Assembly: GCA_030544235.1 (NCBI GenBank)
Contig: CM060484.1
Span: 17,343,031-17,407,030, forward strand
Reading direction: 5' to 3'
Origin: Lepturacanthus savala
Taxonomy: Eukaryota; Chordata; Actinopteri; Scombriformes; Trichiuridae
Length of the DNA: 64,000 bases
Shown: in pieces, positions 46,632-57,345 of the stretch
Position numbering within the stretch: position 1 is the stretch's first letter
How the letters are laid out: every line of letters begins with the position of its first letter
Notes under the pieces: model-generated
The model's database searches: none
What the model was told of the DNA's origin: nothing
The model's input: only the letters and a program-made list of their open reading frames with translations
Position numbers and translations under genes: made by a program

Positions 46632-46830
46632 TAAGGTGCTTTATGTTAATTAGCATTTAAGCATTTAAATTTTGGCCAAGAATAGAACAGCTGGAACCAC
46701 AGCCTCATCTCGCCAGCATTAATTCATCCCAAATACATAAAAACAAGCAATATGTGCCTCTCTGCATGTGTGTGTGTATAAAATGCATGTTTGTGTACTC
46801 ATTCAGCCAAATATATATACTATCTCCTAT
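46632..46830 (+). repeat. Local duplication unit, copy 1
   Basis: 'taaggtgctttatgttaatta', 'ggccaagaa', 'catcccaaatacataaaaacaagcaatatgtgcctctctgcatgtgtgtgtgtata' and 'tttgtgtactc.attcagccaaatat' recur in order at 48075-48293. It directly follows the MITE, which the second copy does not carry. Confidence 0.75.
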
Positions 46831-46894
46831 TTAGGCTACTAAAAATTAATAGGGCTGAGAAGACTAGAAAAAAAATATTGTTTTACAGAACCAG

Positions 46895-47069
46895 CAGGCT
46901 AGCTGTTTCCCCTGTTTATGTATATTCACATTAAGCTAAGCTAATTATCTCCTGGCTCCAGCTTCATATTAAACAGGCAGATATGGAAGGGGTATTAATC
47001 TTCTTATGATATTATTGGCAAGAAAGCAAACAAGCCGTTTTCCAAAATTCTTGGACTAGTCCTTTTAAC
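46895..47069 (-). repeat. AATAGTTCGACATTTTGG-type repeat, right portion
   Basis: 'gctagctgtttcccctg', 'aagctaagctaa', 'tggctccagcttcatatta', 'cttcttatgatattattggcaagaaagcaaacaag' and the terminal 'ccaaaattcttggactagtccttttaa' match the family end in minus orientation, including the CCTTTTAA terminus. Confidence 0.7.
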
Positions 47070-48074
47070 AGTTAACATTAACTGACTTGGAGGCCGTGAA
47101 GCGAGCTGTAACGACGGAGTTCACATGTTCACACGTAGAAGCTTTAACACCTAACGTTTAACATCCAGAAGACGGCGAGTCATGTTTCTGGCCATATGGT
47201 GAATGTTCCTTTTGGCTCTGGTTTTCAACTACCAGGGCAAACACCCAGCTTTTAAGCAGCTAGGATCTTAAAAGCTCATATGGTGCCGGGCAGGCAGAAT
47301 ACAGTGGGTTTATCTGAGATGCCTCAAGAAATGAGGTTGAAACAACTGAAACCTGAGCTGAAAGATGCTATGCTCTGTAGTGGTGAGGACAACTGCAGAG
47401 TTGAGGATATTTCTCTGTGGGTCCTTCACTAATAGCGACTCCATTCACCTTACATATTTTTTATCCAATTAAACCAATAAAAAATGAGCTGTGCACTGTA
47501 GATTATTAATTTCCTCTTTTCACATACCAATTCAGGATCACAGCAAGTATATTAGATATTAAAACATAATTACAATTTTCTATTTTTTTACCTGGTTTGC
47601 ATGTTGGATTATGGACAAAATCAACAAAAATACAGAGAAGACATTAGGATATTGGCACAGTGTGACTTCACCACTACTTTTATAGCCACTATTATCTATT
47701 CATGCTGCAGTATTCCTTCAAATGTTACACCTCCATATCCATCCTCACTCAGCATTTTCACCCTCCTCTCTCTCCCCTCCTCCTCCTCCTCCTTCTCCAC
47801 ACCCCCCCCAAAAAGAATCTGTATTTTTATTCCCCTCCAGTGGCGTTGCTGCACTCCCCACTCCGGGGACCGCATATTAAACCTCGCCTTGCGATCGATC
47901 TTAGATAAAGACATTACATTCCATCTCGAGCAGAAAATGCAATTCTGATCCCACAATAATGACAAGGTACACAAGGACAAAGCAACAAACACAGCAGACA
48001 AACCCACTGAGTGCGTTGAAATAACGACGCTGGCGTTGCTAGTTTCACATATTTTTTTTTCTTTTTAATCTACA
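47070..48074. other. No gene seen; (TCC)n tract
   Basis: Pyrimidine/TCC-rich at about 47760-47805, which drives the serine/proline frames on plus and the glutamate-rich frame on minus (47696-48007). Positions 47845-47935 are complex (GGCGTTGCTGCACTCC...GCGATCGATC) and may be regulatory. Confidence 0.4.
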
Positions 48075-48293
48075 TAAGGTGTTTCATGTTAATTACCGAG
48101 CATGTGGCTTTAAATGTTGGCCAAGAAAAGGAGAAGAACCTTGGAGTGAGATCAAATGATTGCTGGTTGCAGACGGTGGAAACATTAAGTCATCCCAAAT
48201 ACATACAAACAAGCAATACGTGCCTCTCTCTGCGTGTGTGTGTGTATAATGCATATTTGTGTACTCCACTCAGCCAAATATGACTATTTGACA
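48075..48293 (+). repeat. Local duplication unit, copy 2
   Basis: Second copy of 46632-46830 (see there), with an extra internal part 'aaccttggagtgagatcaaatgattgctgg...ggtggaaacatt' that is also loosely mirrored, inverted, at 48430-48505. Confidence 0.75.
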
Positions 48294-48397
48294 GCTCAGT
48301 GAATATCCTAGAGTGATCATTTATCAATTCACTTTGGTGGTCTTGCATTGTTGGAGACATTTTTCCAGACTACCCTACATCATGCCTGTGTGTGTTC

Positions 48398-48431
48398 TGT
48401 GTGTGTGTGTGTGTGTGTATGTGTGTGTGTG
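48398..48431. repeat. (GT)n microsatellite, interrupted
   Basis: Two GT runs separated by one AT. It causes the threonine/histidine repeats in the minus frames at 48375-48599. Confidence 0.95.
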
Positions 48432-50240
48432 CATGTTGCTTTGATGGGCTGATGGTTGCACAGTTTGCGCCCAAGAAGTGTTTGATCTGAATCCAAGGTT
48501 GTGGGCTTCACTTTTGGCCGTGATGATGAAGGTCTTTGTGCACTCCCTCTCTGTGCCGTCCATCCTCCCCCAGACACTTGGGTCCATGGACACAAACACC
48601 TTCTACACAGGCAACAGCTGTCGATAGAACACAGAAAAAAAAAAAAAAAGATTCATGAACGGATTAGAACAATGCACGGTGTATTTCCTCCTATGTCTTT
48701 CAGGAATTTGACAACTCGGCCCAGAGGAAGCCCCCCCCCCAGTCCTGTCATGTATAATCTATAGATTTCTGTGACCAGGGCTTAATGACTGACCCTGATC
48801 CTGGCTCGGAGGTCCCATCAGGCACCGGCTCTCTGGCTTAGGCCCCATCACAGCTGCTGCCTCGGAGGATCCAGCCCTGGCTGCATTCACTCAATGAACA
48901 TATTTGACTGGTCGGAGTGGGAAGATAACAGGAAAGTCGGAGACAGAGAATAAATCACGCGGGTTCAGTAACAGATTTATCTGAAGCCATTTTAAATTAA
49001 ATTCAAAGTCCTCAGAACCCCATGACAATCAATATTTCTTGCCCTTGCTGAAGGAGCTAAACCAGAGATGGTAAGAGATATACAGAGTGTGTTTGTGACA
49101 CTGCGGTGACAGATTTCGAAAGATAAAAATACAGTGACATTTGGGGTGGACTGAAAACATAGACTTCTGGAAAGCTATGGATTCCTGTTGGTCTCCCCAT
49201 CTCCCCTCCTTTTCATGAGGGAACGTGAATACAGCAGAGTATAGACGTGAAGGAGATGGTAATGATGTTTTTATTCAATTTATCTGCATACGGCATATCC
49301 ACAGTCTGTTTACACCCCGGGGATGGATTATCACATTGATAGTACATAGCTGGACTGCAGTCGGCTCACAATACTATTACAGGATGAGGACCACGCTGAT
49401 CACAATACAGGGGATTCACCAGAATTAATGATACACCACAGCATCTATATTTAAGGAAAAGAAGAAAAAGGACAAAATTCATTTTTCAGGTACATTTTGT
49501 TCATTTTAGCACAGATAGCAGCTTTTACACATTGTTACATAAATTGTGTAAATAGCCATAAACCTGCCAAAGGCAGAACTGTCCAAAAATAAACCCATTA
49601 AAGGACAAGGCTAGGAACTAACTATATTTTTATGATAGATCTTGTGAGCCATAGAATCCATTATTGATGACATACTGGGTGATGTGTTCCCTCATTACAA
49701 TGAACATACCAGGACCACCTTTATATACTACTGCATGTTAATCCACCTATTATAATCCATCTATAACATTGTAACATTTGCTCAAAACTATAAGTAGCAG
49801 GAAATTACTCAGACTTTTTCTGTAAAAGGCTGTGTATATGTTTTAAAATGTAGGATTTCAGTAGGATAGTGTTTGGGACTGAAATTTATACAGCTTTGTA
49901 AATTTTTTATTTTCATTTCAGAGGCAAGCAACAAACCTCTTACTTCACACCACTTTTAGTGATCTTGCAGATTAAGATTAACACTGGCAAATTATATGAT
50001 CAGTGTATTAAGATTTTTTTCTTTTTTTATAGTTACAGTAAAACACTACTTACTATTAAAACATCAGCAATAAACACCCAGTAATAAAATATGTACCCTG
50101 ATATTAAAACACTGGCACAGTACTCATTTCTGTACTTAAAGTACATTTTGAAGACTTATTATGTTGTTAACCTCATAGCATAATTGCCTAAGTCATATTT
50201 CACTGTTTTTGGAAAACAAGACAAGATATTTTTTGAAATC
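48432..50240. other. Single-copy DNA, no gene seen
   Basis: An A-run lies near 48634-48649 and a C-run near 48731-48741. 'attaaaggacaaggctagga' at 49598-49617 resembles a fish MITE end, but no partner end was found. No gene identified. Confidence 0.4.
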
Positions 50241-50253
50241 ACATTGGTATTGT

Positions 50254-50518
50254 GGGCGACACGGTGGAACAGGGGTTAGCTCTGTTGCCTCACAGCAAGA
50301 AGGTTGCAGGTTCAAGAGACATGTTCTCCCTGTGTTTGCGTGGGTTTTCACCGGGTACTCCGACTTCCTCCCACAGTCCAAAAACATGCTGAGGTTAATT
50401 GGCAACTCTAAATTGTGTGAGTGAATGGTGTGTGTGCCCGACGATAGGTTGGTGACCATCTGGGGTGTATCCTAATGACCCTAATGAGGAATAAGCAGGT
50501 ATAGAAAATGACTGACTG
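50254..50518 (+). mobile_element. SINE-like repeat with 13-bp target duplication
   Basis: Flanked by identical ACATTGGTATTGT at 50241-50253 and 50519-50531. Head 'gggcgacacggtggaacaggggttagctctgttgcc', with GGTTCAAGAGA at the B-box position, then a short internal deletion to 'catgttctccctgtgtttgcgtgggtttt', body, 'taatgaccctaatgaggaataag', 'aggtatagaaaatg', and a tail of ACTG units. A long target duplication and short-unit tail indicate LINE-mediated retroposition. Opposite-strand frames are not coding. Confidence 0.9.
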
Positions 50519-50595
50519 ACATTGGTATTGTATATTTATTGGTATTCTTTATTGATATTTGATATTAACAGTACTTTCAACCAGAAGTGTATCAT

Positions 50596-50899
50596 TCATT
50601 TTCTATTTCTGCTTATTCTTCACTAGGGTCATGGGGGTCTGCTGGAGCCAATCCCAGTGTACTTCATGTCAGAGGAATACAGGTTGTCAGGTGTGGCACA
50701 CACACCATTCACTCACACACTCGCACCTATGGGAATTTAGTGTCTCCAATTAACCCCCACATGTTTTTGCCTGCAAAAATTGGAGAAAGCCTGAAAACCT
50801 GGAGGAAACCTAGGTAGACACAGGAAGATAATGCAAACTCCACACAGAAAGGTCCCAGCTCAAGTTCTTGAACCTGTGACCTTCTTGCGCCATTGTGCC
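50596..50899 (-). mobile_element. SINE-like repeat, inverted neighbour
   Basis: Same family in minus orientation, 78 bp from the previous copy. Reading minus: head 'ggcacaatgg' fused by deletion to 'gcaagaagg', then 'gttcaagaacttgagctgggacctttctgtgtggagtttgca', body, and 3' end 'gctccagcagacccccatgacccta'. More diverged than the plus copy; no clear target duplication. Confidence 0.85.
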
Positions 50900-51292
50900 T
50901 TGACTAAGGCAGTTTTGTCTTACATAAATGCAAACTATACTTATCATACCTTGACTCAAAAAGGTAATTTTAAGTTTAAATACACAGTCCATAATCCCTT
51001 TGAATGACTGAAATTACATTTAGTGTCTGAAGAAATATAGGTGCTTCTTTCCTTATGCCATTTTGGTTGTATCAAAACTATCTAAGTCAAATGAATGACA
51101 TAGACAGATAGTATTATCTCATCTCATCTTCTCCCACTTCATGCGTAATCGGGTCATGGAGACAGCAGCTTCAGCAGGGAAACTCAGACTTCCCTCTCCC
51201 CGGTGCAGACGCTGCACCGATCTGAACAAGACCCTGAGATACTTGAACTCCTCCACTTGAGGCAGGATCTCATCCCCGACATGGAGTCGACA

Positions 51293-52084
51293 CTACACCG
51301 TTTTTCGGTCGAGAACCATGGCCTCAGATTTGGAGGTGCTGATCCTCATCCCAGCCGCTTCACACTCCAGAGAGAGCTGAAGGTCACAGTCCGATGAAGC
51401 CAACAGGACCAGATCCTCCGCAAATAGCAGTGATCCGATCCTGAGGCCACCAAACCGCAGCCCCTTAACGCCCTGGCTGTACCTAGAAATTCTGTCCATA
51501 AAAGTTATGAACAGAATCGGTGACAAAGGGGAGCCCTAGCAGAGTCAAACCCCCACTGGAAACAAGTCCGACTTATTACTGGCAATGCGGACCAAGCTCC
51601 GGCACAGAGCGTACAGGGACCATATAGCCCATGTTAACGGGTCCGGAACCCCATACTCAAGGAGCATCCCCCACAGGACTCCCCGAGGGACACGGTCGAT
51701 TGTTTTCTCCAAGTCCACAAAGCACATGTAGACTGGTTGGGCGAACTCCCATGCACCCTCTAGGACCCTGCAGAGAGTATAGAGTTGGTCCACAGTTCCA
51801 CGACCAGGACGAAAACCACACTGCTCCTCCTGAATCCGAGGTTTGACTATCTTACGGACCCTCCTCTCCTTTTTATAGTGGGGGCCACCACCCCGGTCTG
51901 CCAGTCCAGAGGCACTGCCCCCATTGTCCATGCGATGTTGCAGAGACGTGTCAACCAAGACAGCCCTACAACATCCAGAGCCTTGAGGAACTCGTGCGAA
52001 TCTCATCCACCCCCAGGGCCTTGCCGCCGAAGAGCTTTTGACCACCTTGGAGATCTCAGCCCTAGAGATAGGTGAGTCCACCAC
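51293..52084 (-). pseudogene. LINE reverse-transcriptase domain, broken
   Basis: Two frames cover it. 51545-52084 carries 'EEQCGFRPGRGTVDQLYTL' (fingers), 'YMCFVDLEKTIDRVPRGVLW' (motif A, Asp present) and 'RSLVRIASNKSDLFPVGV', then a stop/frameshift where the QGCPLSP motif belongs. 51293-51526 continues 'SPILFITFMDRISR' and 'LLFAEDLVLLASS', where the family has FADD; the first catalytic Asp is Glu here. It closes with 'MRISTSKSEAMVLDRK'. The broken QGCPLSP region and the FADD change make it inactive. Confidence 0.85.
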
Positions 52085-52441
52085 TGGTGCCCCAGACTCT
52101 GCCTCTTCAACAGAAGACGTGCTGGTGGGATTGAGGTGGTCTTCAAAGTATTCCCCCCACCAATCCAGAAAGTCGAGGTCAGCAGCACACCATCCCCACT
52201 GAACACAGTGTCAACGGTGCACTGCTTCGCCCTCCTGAGCCGCCGGATGGTGGTCCCGAACTTCCTCGAAGCCGTTCGAAAGTCTTTCTCCCTGGCCTCA
52301 CCAAACTCCTCCCACTCCTGAGTTTTTGTCTCAGCAACACTGAGACTGCGTTCCGCTTAGCACGCCGATACCTGTCAGCTGCCTCAGGAGACCCACAGGC
52401 CAAGAAGGTTCTGTAGGACTCCTTCAGCTTGACGGCATCCC

Positions 52442-52687
52442 TTACCGCCGGTAAGTGCACATATGGACATCCTTATGCCTGAACATGGTGTTCATTATGG
52501 ACATTCCATGAAGAGCACAGAAGTCCAACAACGAAACACTATTCAGGTTCAGATCAGGGGGGCCGTTCCTCCTAATCATGCCCCTCCAGGTCACACTGTC
52601 ATTGCCCACATGAGCATTGAATTCCCCCAGGAGGACGAGGGAGTCCCCAGAAGGGGTGCCCTCCAGCACCCTGTCGAAGGACTCCAA
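52442..52687 (-). pseudogene. LINE AP-type endonuclease, C-terminal part
   Basis: 'LVLLGEFNAHVGNDSVTW' contains the conserved (G)DFNAH block of AP-like endonucleases, with Asp changed to Glu. It is followed by 'NSVSLLDFCALHGMSIMNTMF' and 'HKDVHMCTYRR', where the family has ...HK.....TW. The upstream catalytic portion (about 52690-52765) is replaced by a deletion junction. Inactive. Confidence 0.8.
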
Positions 52688-52889
52688 GAAGGGTGGGTAC
52701 TCTCAACTGTCATTCGGCACATAGGCACAGATGCCAATCAGGACCACCCCCCCCCTCCTCAGGCTCCTTCCCCGCCAGAGAGGTGATGTTCCACGTCCCC
52801 AGAGCCAGTTTCTGCAGCCAGGGGTCAGACTGCCAGGGTCTCCACCCCAATGAAGCTAGTATTCAGAGAATAAGCCCTAAATAGAGCCA

Positions 52890-53144
52890 TCAGGAATTTG
52901 GTGAAGTTGAGATGTCACAACTATACAGTTCATAGCCATTCAAATTAGCCAATCTGAGGAAAGGCTCATTAATATTAATGTGACAGACACAAAAAAAAGA
53001 AAACTCCTGCTCTAGAAAGAAACTTCAAAGAGGAGATATCGAACTATATTGAGAAGATTTTTTGCTCCTCAAAAAATATATCTAGTTAGACATAATTTTA
53101 AATAAAAAACCCTGGAAAAGTGCACAATATTGGACCTTTTAAAG
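52890..53144 (+). repeat. TTAA-type MITE fragment
   Basis: 'gatgtcacaactatacagtt' and the end 'taaataaaaaaccctgg..aagtgcacaatattggaccttttaa' match the family seen at 25955-26260 and 7286-7392. The left end is missing. Confidence 0.55.
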
Positions 53145-53149
53145 TTAAC

Positions 53150-53326
53150 ACAATCCACTTAAGCCTACCAGCAACTCTAAAGCTCACTAATTAACACACA
53201 TCTTGTTTTGGGGTGGATTGTCATCATCATGAGGTTGCTAAGCAACCAGCAAAGACTCCAGGAAACCACTGGTGCCCATCCTAGAAATAGTCCAGGACAC
53301 AAACAACATTTTTACACTGTGTGTGT

Positions 53327-53359
<33 letters not shown>

Positions 53360-53432
53360 TACGGGTTAAACAAACAAGATATGACGTTTTAATAAGTGAC
53401 CAATAACCAATAAGATACCACCAGCTGCTACA
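53150..53432. repeat. Foldback repeat with 31-nt poly(T) core
   Basis: Left arm 'ctctaaagctcactaattaaca..atcttgtttt' (53174-53210) pairs with the right arm 'acgggttaaacaaacaagatatgacgttttaataagtgac' (53360-53400). Between them lie 'ggttgctaagcaaccagcaaagactccagg', 'tagaaatagtccagga' and 31 consecutive T (53328-53358). It is part of the same broad fish family as 25432-25625. Confidence 0.7.
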
Positions 53433-55910
53433 AAAAAAAGGCACACAGTGACCCTGCTGAGGCAGCTCCTTACCTGCCGTCGTAGTATTGCTACAGAGCA
53501 GCCCTAATGTCCACACCAGAGCATGGAAGAAAGAGGGATGATGTTACCTCACAAATTCCAGCTGCTCTTATTTGTTGCAGATTGAACCAAGGCCAGCAGT
53601 GGAGAGGGAGGAGGTAATTTAAGCACCTGCGGTGGATTGAAGACTGCTTGTTTCTCCTCCATCATCCTCCCTTGTAGCCCCCTTATGTTATATTGCGTTC
53701 CCTTGCTCCATGTTCTATTTTTCCTTGCAGTGGTTATTCTCTGCAACAGTCTCTCCCCTTACCTCAGGAGCTGAAATGATGTACACTCATATATATAGCA
53801 AAGCATAAGTAAATAAAAAATACTCAGTCCCAATATGGAGAAACTCTACAGCCAGTGTGCCCGACAGATCCGCTGCTATTGTCCGTGGGGAAGGGAGGAA
53901 TAAGAAATGTTTTGTGATGACATCCTCAGCCCCTTTACTGACTGGATTTAATATCTGGTCCAGAACCCTGCTTTCTGCTTCACTGTCTGCGTGTGTCAGA
54001 CGCCGGAAAGCAAAGTGTGAGTAGCTGTAAAAGGCTTAAGTGACTGACGCAGGGAGAGTGCCGCAGAGTGCTAACACTTTGAGGGTGATATTGGGAATGT
54101 GGGAGTATGATTAAAGGCGACGGGAGTATTAGAAGAGGAAACTGACAGAGGAAGAAAGAGCGAGAAATAATTAGGCCAAGTCTGTCTCAATTTTATATTT
54201 GCCTTCCGCGCATTCTCACTTGTATGAGCACACACGTGTAAGACCTGCTTGAGCATATTTTGATAGCGTTCCTCGCGTCTGCGGGGCATGATTCTGCATC
54301 TGTGCCTCCTCGTTTGTATATAATGTGCCTATATGCACATGCACGGCTAAGTGAGCCGGCAAATGATTAATGATGAATCCAATCTGCATTTTCAGAGCAA
54401 CTTCTTTTACACACAATATGCCAGAAGATAAATGAGGCATTTCCCTTGTACTGTGCACAAATCCGTTCAAGAAAGGAACATTAAAATATGGATTAAGGCT
54501 TTAAAGGGAAAATAAAGACAGATTAGGGCTTTATGGTCCATACACAAAAGAGAAGGAGGTAAATACAGATTATATTGCGTGCTCTGGAAAAATAAAGAGT
54601 TTTATTGCATTTCATGAGCATGTGTTATATATTTTAGGCCCATTTATCCATGCATAATTCATTTCCAGTCCAGAAGTTAGAGAAATAAATGATTAGGTCT
54701 ATGCGTCATCCCCTGCCAGACAGCACCCATCTGTGCTTCGATGGGTAACATTAGATTAGTGAGTGTGTGTCAGTGTAGGCTGGTGTGTCTGCATGTGTGC
54801 AAGAAAAGAAAAAGGAAAAGCAGGAACGGGAACATGGTGCCAGTGAGCATGCACAGCTTGGAGTGTATTTTTACAGACTTCCCTTAACAGGAAGGACAGT
54901 CTGGATGCCGGTGCTAGGCGTAAGGAGTGTCATTAAAAGTTTTCACAGGCACATTGGATAGCTGTCAGAGCTCATGCCAATTAGTGCCACTTTAGGTGTC
55001 AGTCTGGTAGACAAGAGAGACGGAAAAGAGAAGAGGCTGAGAGGAACACCAGGAGAAGAACCCTGAGCTGGCTGAGCCTTCCCGCTTAGCTCGATGTCCT
55101 ACAAAGCGTCAGCTAAGCTCGATACAAATGCAAGTGGAGACCTTTGTTTCACCTATTTACACATTTATACATCCGAGGGGAAAGAACAGACCATTACCTC
55201 GATCCTAAATAAATCCAATCCGGCTTTGAACTGTGGCCATGTTCTACCTGGTAAACATTCGGTTTAATTGAAGTGAGGCAAACGCATTACTGACAACATC
55301 CAAGAGTCAAGAAACATACAAGTCAAGTGCTTTGACATCTTTTTTCAATTTTCCTGGTCGGTTAACGTCACCCTGTGGAGTTGTTGAACTCCTGTGGTGC
55401 CATAGAGCAGTGTTTTGAGGGTGGCTGTATTGTGAATAAGCATGTGCAAAAGGATGCACAACATACAATCCAGGGATAGATATGATATCCATTTCTGCAG
55501 TCATTTGAAAAGAAAAATAGCAATGCACCAAAAAAAGAGGAGAGGAAGAGTAAACAATAAAATATTTATTATGAGAAAATGCTGTATTGGGCCTTAAGGG
55601 GACTTTAAAAGTTTTTAGCAAGAAACAAATGTAATCAAACCTATAACTCCATGTGGTAGATACCTTTATTTTTTCTGTTAAAAGGATCACATGGGTGATG
55701 AGAGGGGATAACTCTGTCTCTACTTGACAGATGTCTCCAAGTTTACAGAATACCTCATATTCTGTTGTGTACCTGTTGAAGAAAATGTGTCTGCAAAATC
55801 AAATATTGAGCCATGAATCCAAAAAAAGACGTATCTGCTTTTTATTCAGAACACTAACAAGACTAAGGGCCCACGTTAGCGGATCTGTGCGGCTTCACAG
55901 CTGTGATTGG
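53433..55910. other. Repeat-poor DNA with possible conserved elements
   Basis: No repeat family recognised in about 2.5 kb. The most complex, motif-rich parts are 54330-54440 (AAATGATTAATGATGAATCC), 54600-54760 (CCATTTATCCATGCATAATTC and AAATGATTAGGTC) and 54850-55010. The minus frames at 54071-54289, 54216-54470 and 55307-55690 have no domains. The interpretation as regulatory DNA is inference. Confidence 0.35.
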
Positions 55911-56683
55911 AGCTAAATGCTAATGTTGCTATGCTACCATGCTCACAGGAAGAACACACTCAAATGCTGGTGTTTAGTTAGTATAATGTTGATCATGTTC
56001 ACCATCTAGAATGCTAATGTAGGCATGGGAATGCCCTTCATTTTTGCAGGTATTTGGTCATACACTACCGTTCAAAATTTATAGAAAATGTTATTACATT
56101 CTAACGCAATGAGCAAACAAATTGTACCATTAGAACACTGGAATAATAGTTGCTGGAAATGGGCCTCTATACACCTATGTAGATATTGCACGAAAAACAG
56201 CTAGAATAGTTATTTACCACCCTAGCAATGTATAAAGCGTATTTCTAATTAGTTTACAGTTATCTTCATTGAATAAAACAGTGCTTTTCTTTCAAAAGTA
56301 AGAACATTTCTAAGTGACCCCAAACTTTTGAATGGTAGTATTCATCAAAATATGGGACATATTTGAACACTGGCCTGATGATGCCATTAGATGATGAAAA
56401 GGATCACCAAAGTCATTATAATTAACCCAGAGGGGGATATGGAAAACCAATGGTTAGTAGGATTCACCATCTGGGTTCTTGAATGTCTGTAACAAAATAG
56501 TATTGCAATCCAGCAAGTAGTTGAGATATTTAAGACTAAAAATGGTGGGTACATCCATTGTTAAAGCATTAGCTAAGTGTACCTAAAAAATGCAAGTATA
56601 ATAAATCTGCTTTTCCATTTAAATACAAAATCATTAATCAGCCACATGGACTTCTCATAATTACAAACAAGCTGCGTACTAGT
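55911..56683 (+). repeat. Old fish repeat interrupted by a Tc1-type MITE
   Basis: Left part (55911-56062): 'agctaaatgctaatgttgctatgctaccatgctcaca', 'tgttcaccatctagaatgctaatg' and 'tttttgcaggtatttggtca'. Right part (56341-56683): 'aaatatgggacatatttgaacactggcctgatgatgcc' and onward. In the known fish family these parts are adjacent, so the MITE at 56063-56338 split them. The right part is shared with 40561-40905. Confidence 0.8.
56063..56338 (+). mobile_element. Tc1/mariner-type MITE, internally deleted
   Basis: TA at 56061-56062 and 56339-56340. Left end CACTACCGTTCAAAATTTAT; right end 'caaacttttgaatggtag'. The region between 'atagaaaatg' and 'cattctaacgcaatgagc' is deleted relative to 40019-40558. 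Confidence 0.9.
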
Positions 56684-57240
56684 AATATACATGAGCTCTA
56701 TATTTTGTTTTTAATTATTGCAAAGCGTGGCATTAAGGAGAGAAAAAGAGAGGAGTTGAGGAGGAGGAGGAGGAGGAGGAGGAGGAGGAACAGCAAGGGC
56801 AAACAAATGTGTTGCAGCAGGAACATGGGCTCACGCATAATTTGATAATGAGAAAGGACAGAGTCACTTCACTGCAGAGCTCAGTGTCTGCGCTTTCGAA
56901 AGAAAGGTAGACTGCTCCTAATTTTACTCAAATTCTAAATCTGGTAAATTGATGCTGTAGGATGCACATTTGCATCATCTGTGTCATCCTCTGACGAGCC
57001 CTCTGGCAAGTCCTCCAGTTCTCCTGATCCTCTGTGGATCCAGAAACTTCCTCCGTTGTTGCAAGTAGCACGGTAAACTGCATTTTACCTCTATTTTTCA
57101 CCTTGTTAACATTGTACAAAGGTTCATGGAGAGCTGAGGGGCAAACACAGCAGCAGCCAGAGGGACATCAAGAGTCAAGCCACACAATTGACATTGGTCT
57201 ACATTCTACAGTGAAACCCTACTGTGTACTGACATCTATT
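56684..57240. other. No gene seen; contains (GAG)n
   Basis: (GAG)n at 56758-56789, about 10 units. The frames around 56928-57294 have no recognisable domain. Confidence 0.45.
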
Positions 57241-57244
57241 ATAC

Positions 57245-57345
57245 AGTATATACCTTACTTATTCAGGGTTATGGGGTCAGGGAGAGGGGAATGAAGCATA
57301 TCCCAGCATGCACTGGGTAAAAGGCAAACACCATACAGTCTATGC
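57245..57345 (-). mobile_element. SINE-like repeat fragment, other subfamily
   Basis: 'acttattcagggttatggggtcagggag' then 'gcatatcccagcatgcactgggtaaaaggcaaacacc' and 'cagtctatgcc' fit, in minus orientation, the common fish form that reads TATCCCAGCATGCATTGGG...CAGTCTATCGC. It differs from the other SINE copies here, so a second subfamily is likely. Confidence 0.6.

Larger units (their letters stand above)
51117..52855 (-). mobile_element. Non-LTR retrotransposon (LINE), doubly deleted
   Basis: On minus: 5' part 'gaaactggctctggggacgtggaacatcacctctctggcggggaagg' (52770-52850), a deletion, endonuclease C-terminal part (52442-52687), linker (52179-52460), RT (51293-52084), a second deletion after 'DEILPQVEEFKYL', then the 3' end 'gggaagtctgagtttccctgctgaagctgctgtctccatgacccg' and a GATGAGAT-type tail. 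This architecture (APE endonuclease, RT, short tail) is a LINE very abundant in fishes; I leave the clade open. Multiple stops and frameshifts make it non-functional. Confidence 0.85.

Noticed and set aside
47601..48007. 115-codon plus frame and 103-codon minus frame
   Set aside because: Both depend on the TCC-rich tract and overlap on opposite strands.
51631..52884. Plus-strand frames across the 51-53 kb block
   Set aside because: They are antisense shadows of the minus-strand LINE.
55307..55690. 127-codon minus frame
   Set aside because: No domain, AT-rich, no splice support; kept only as unassigned DNA.
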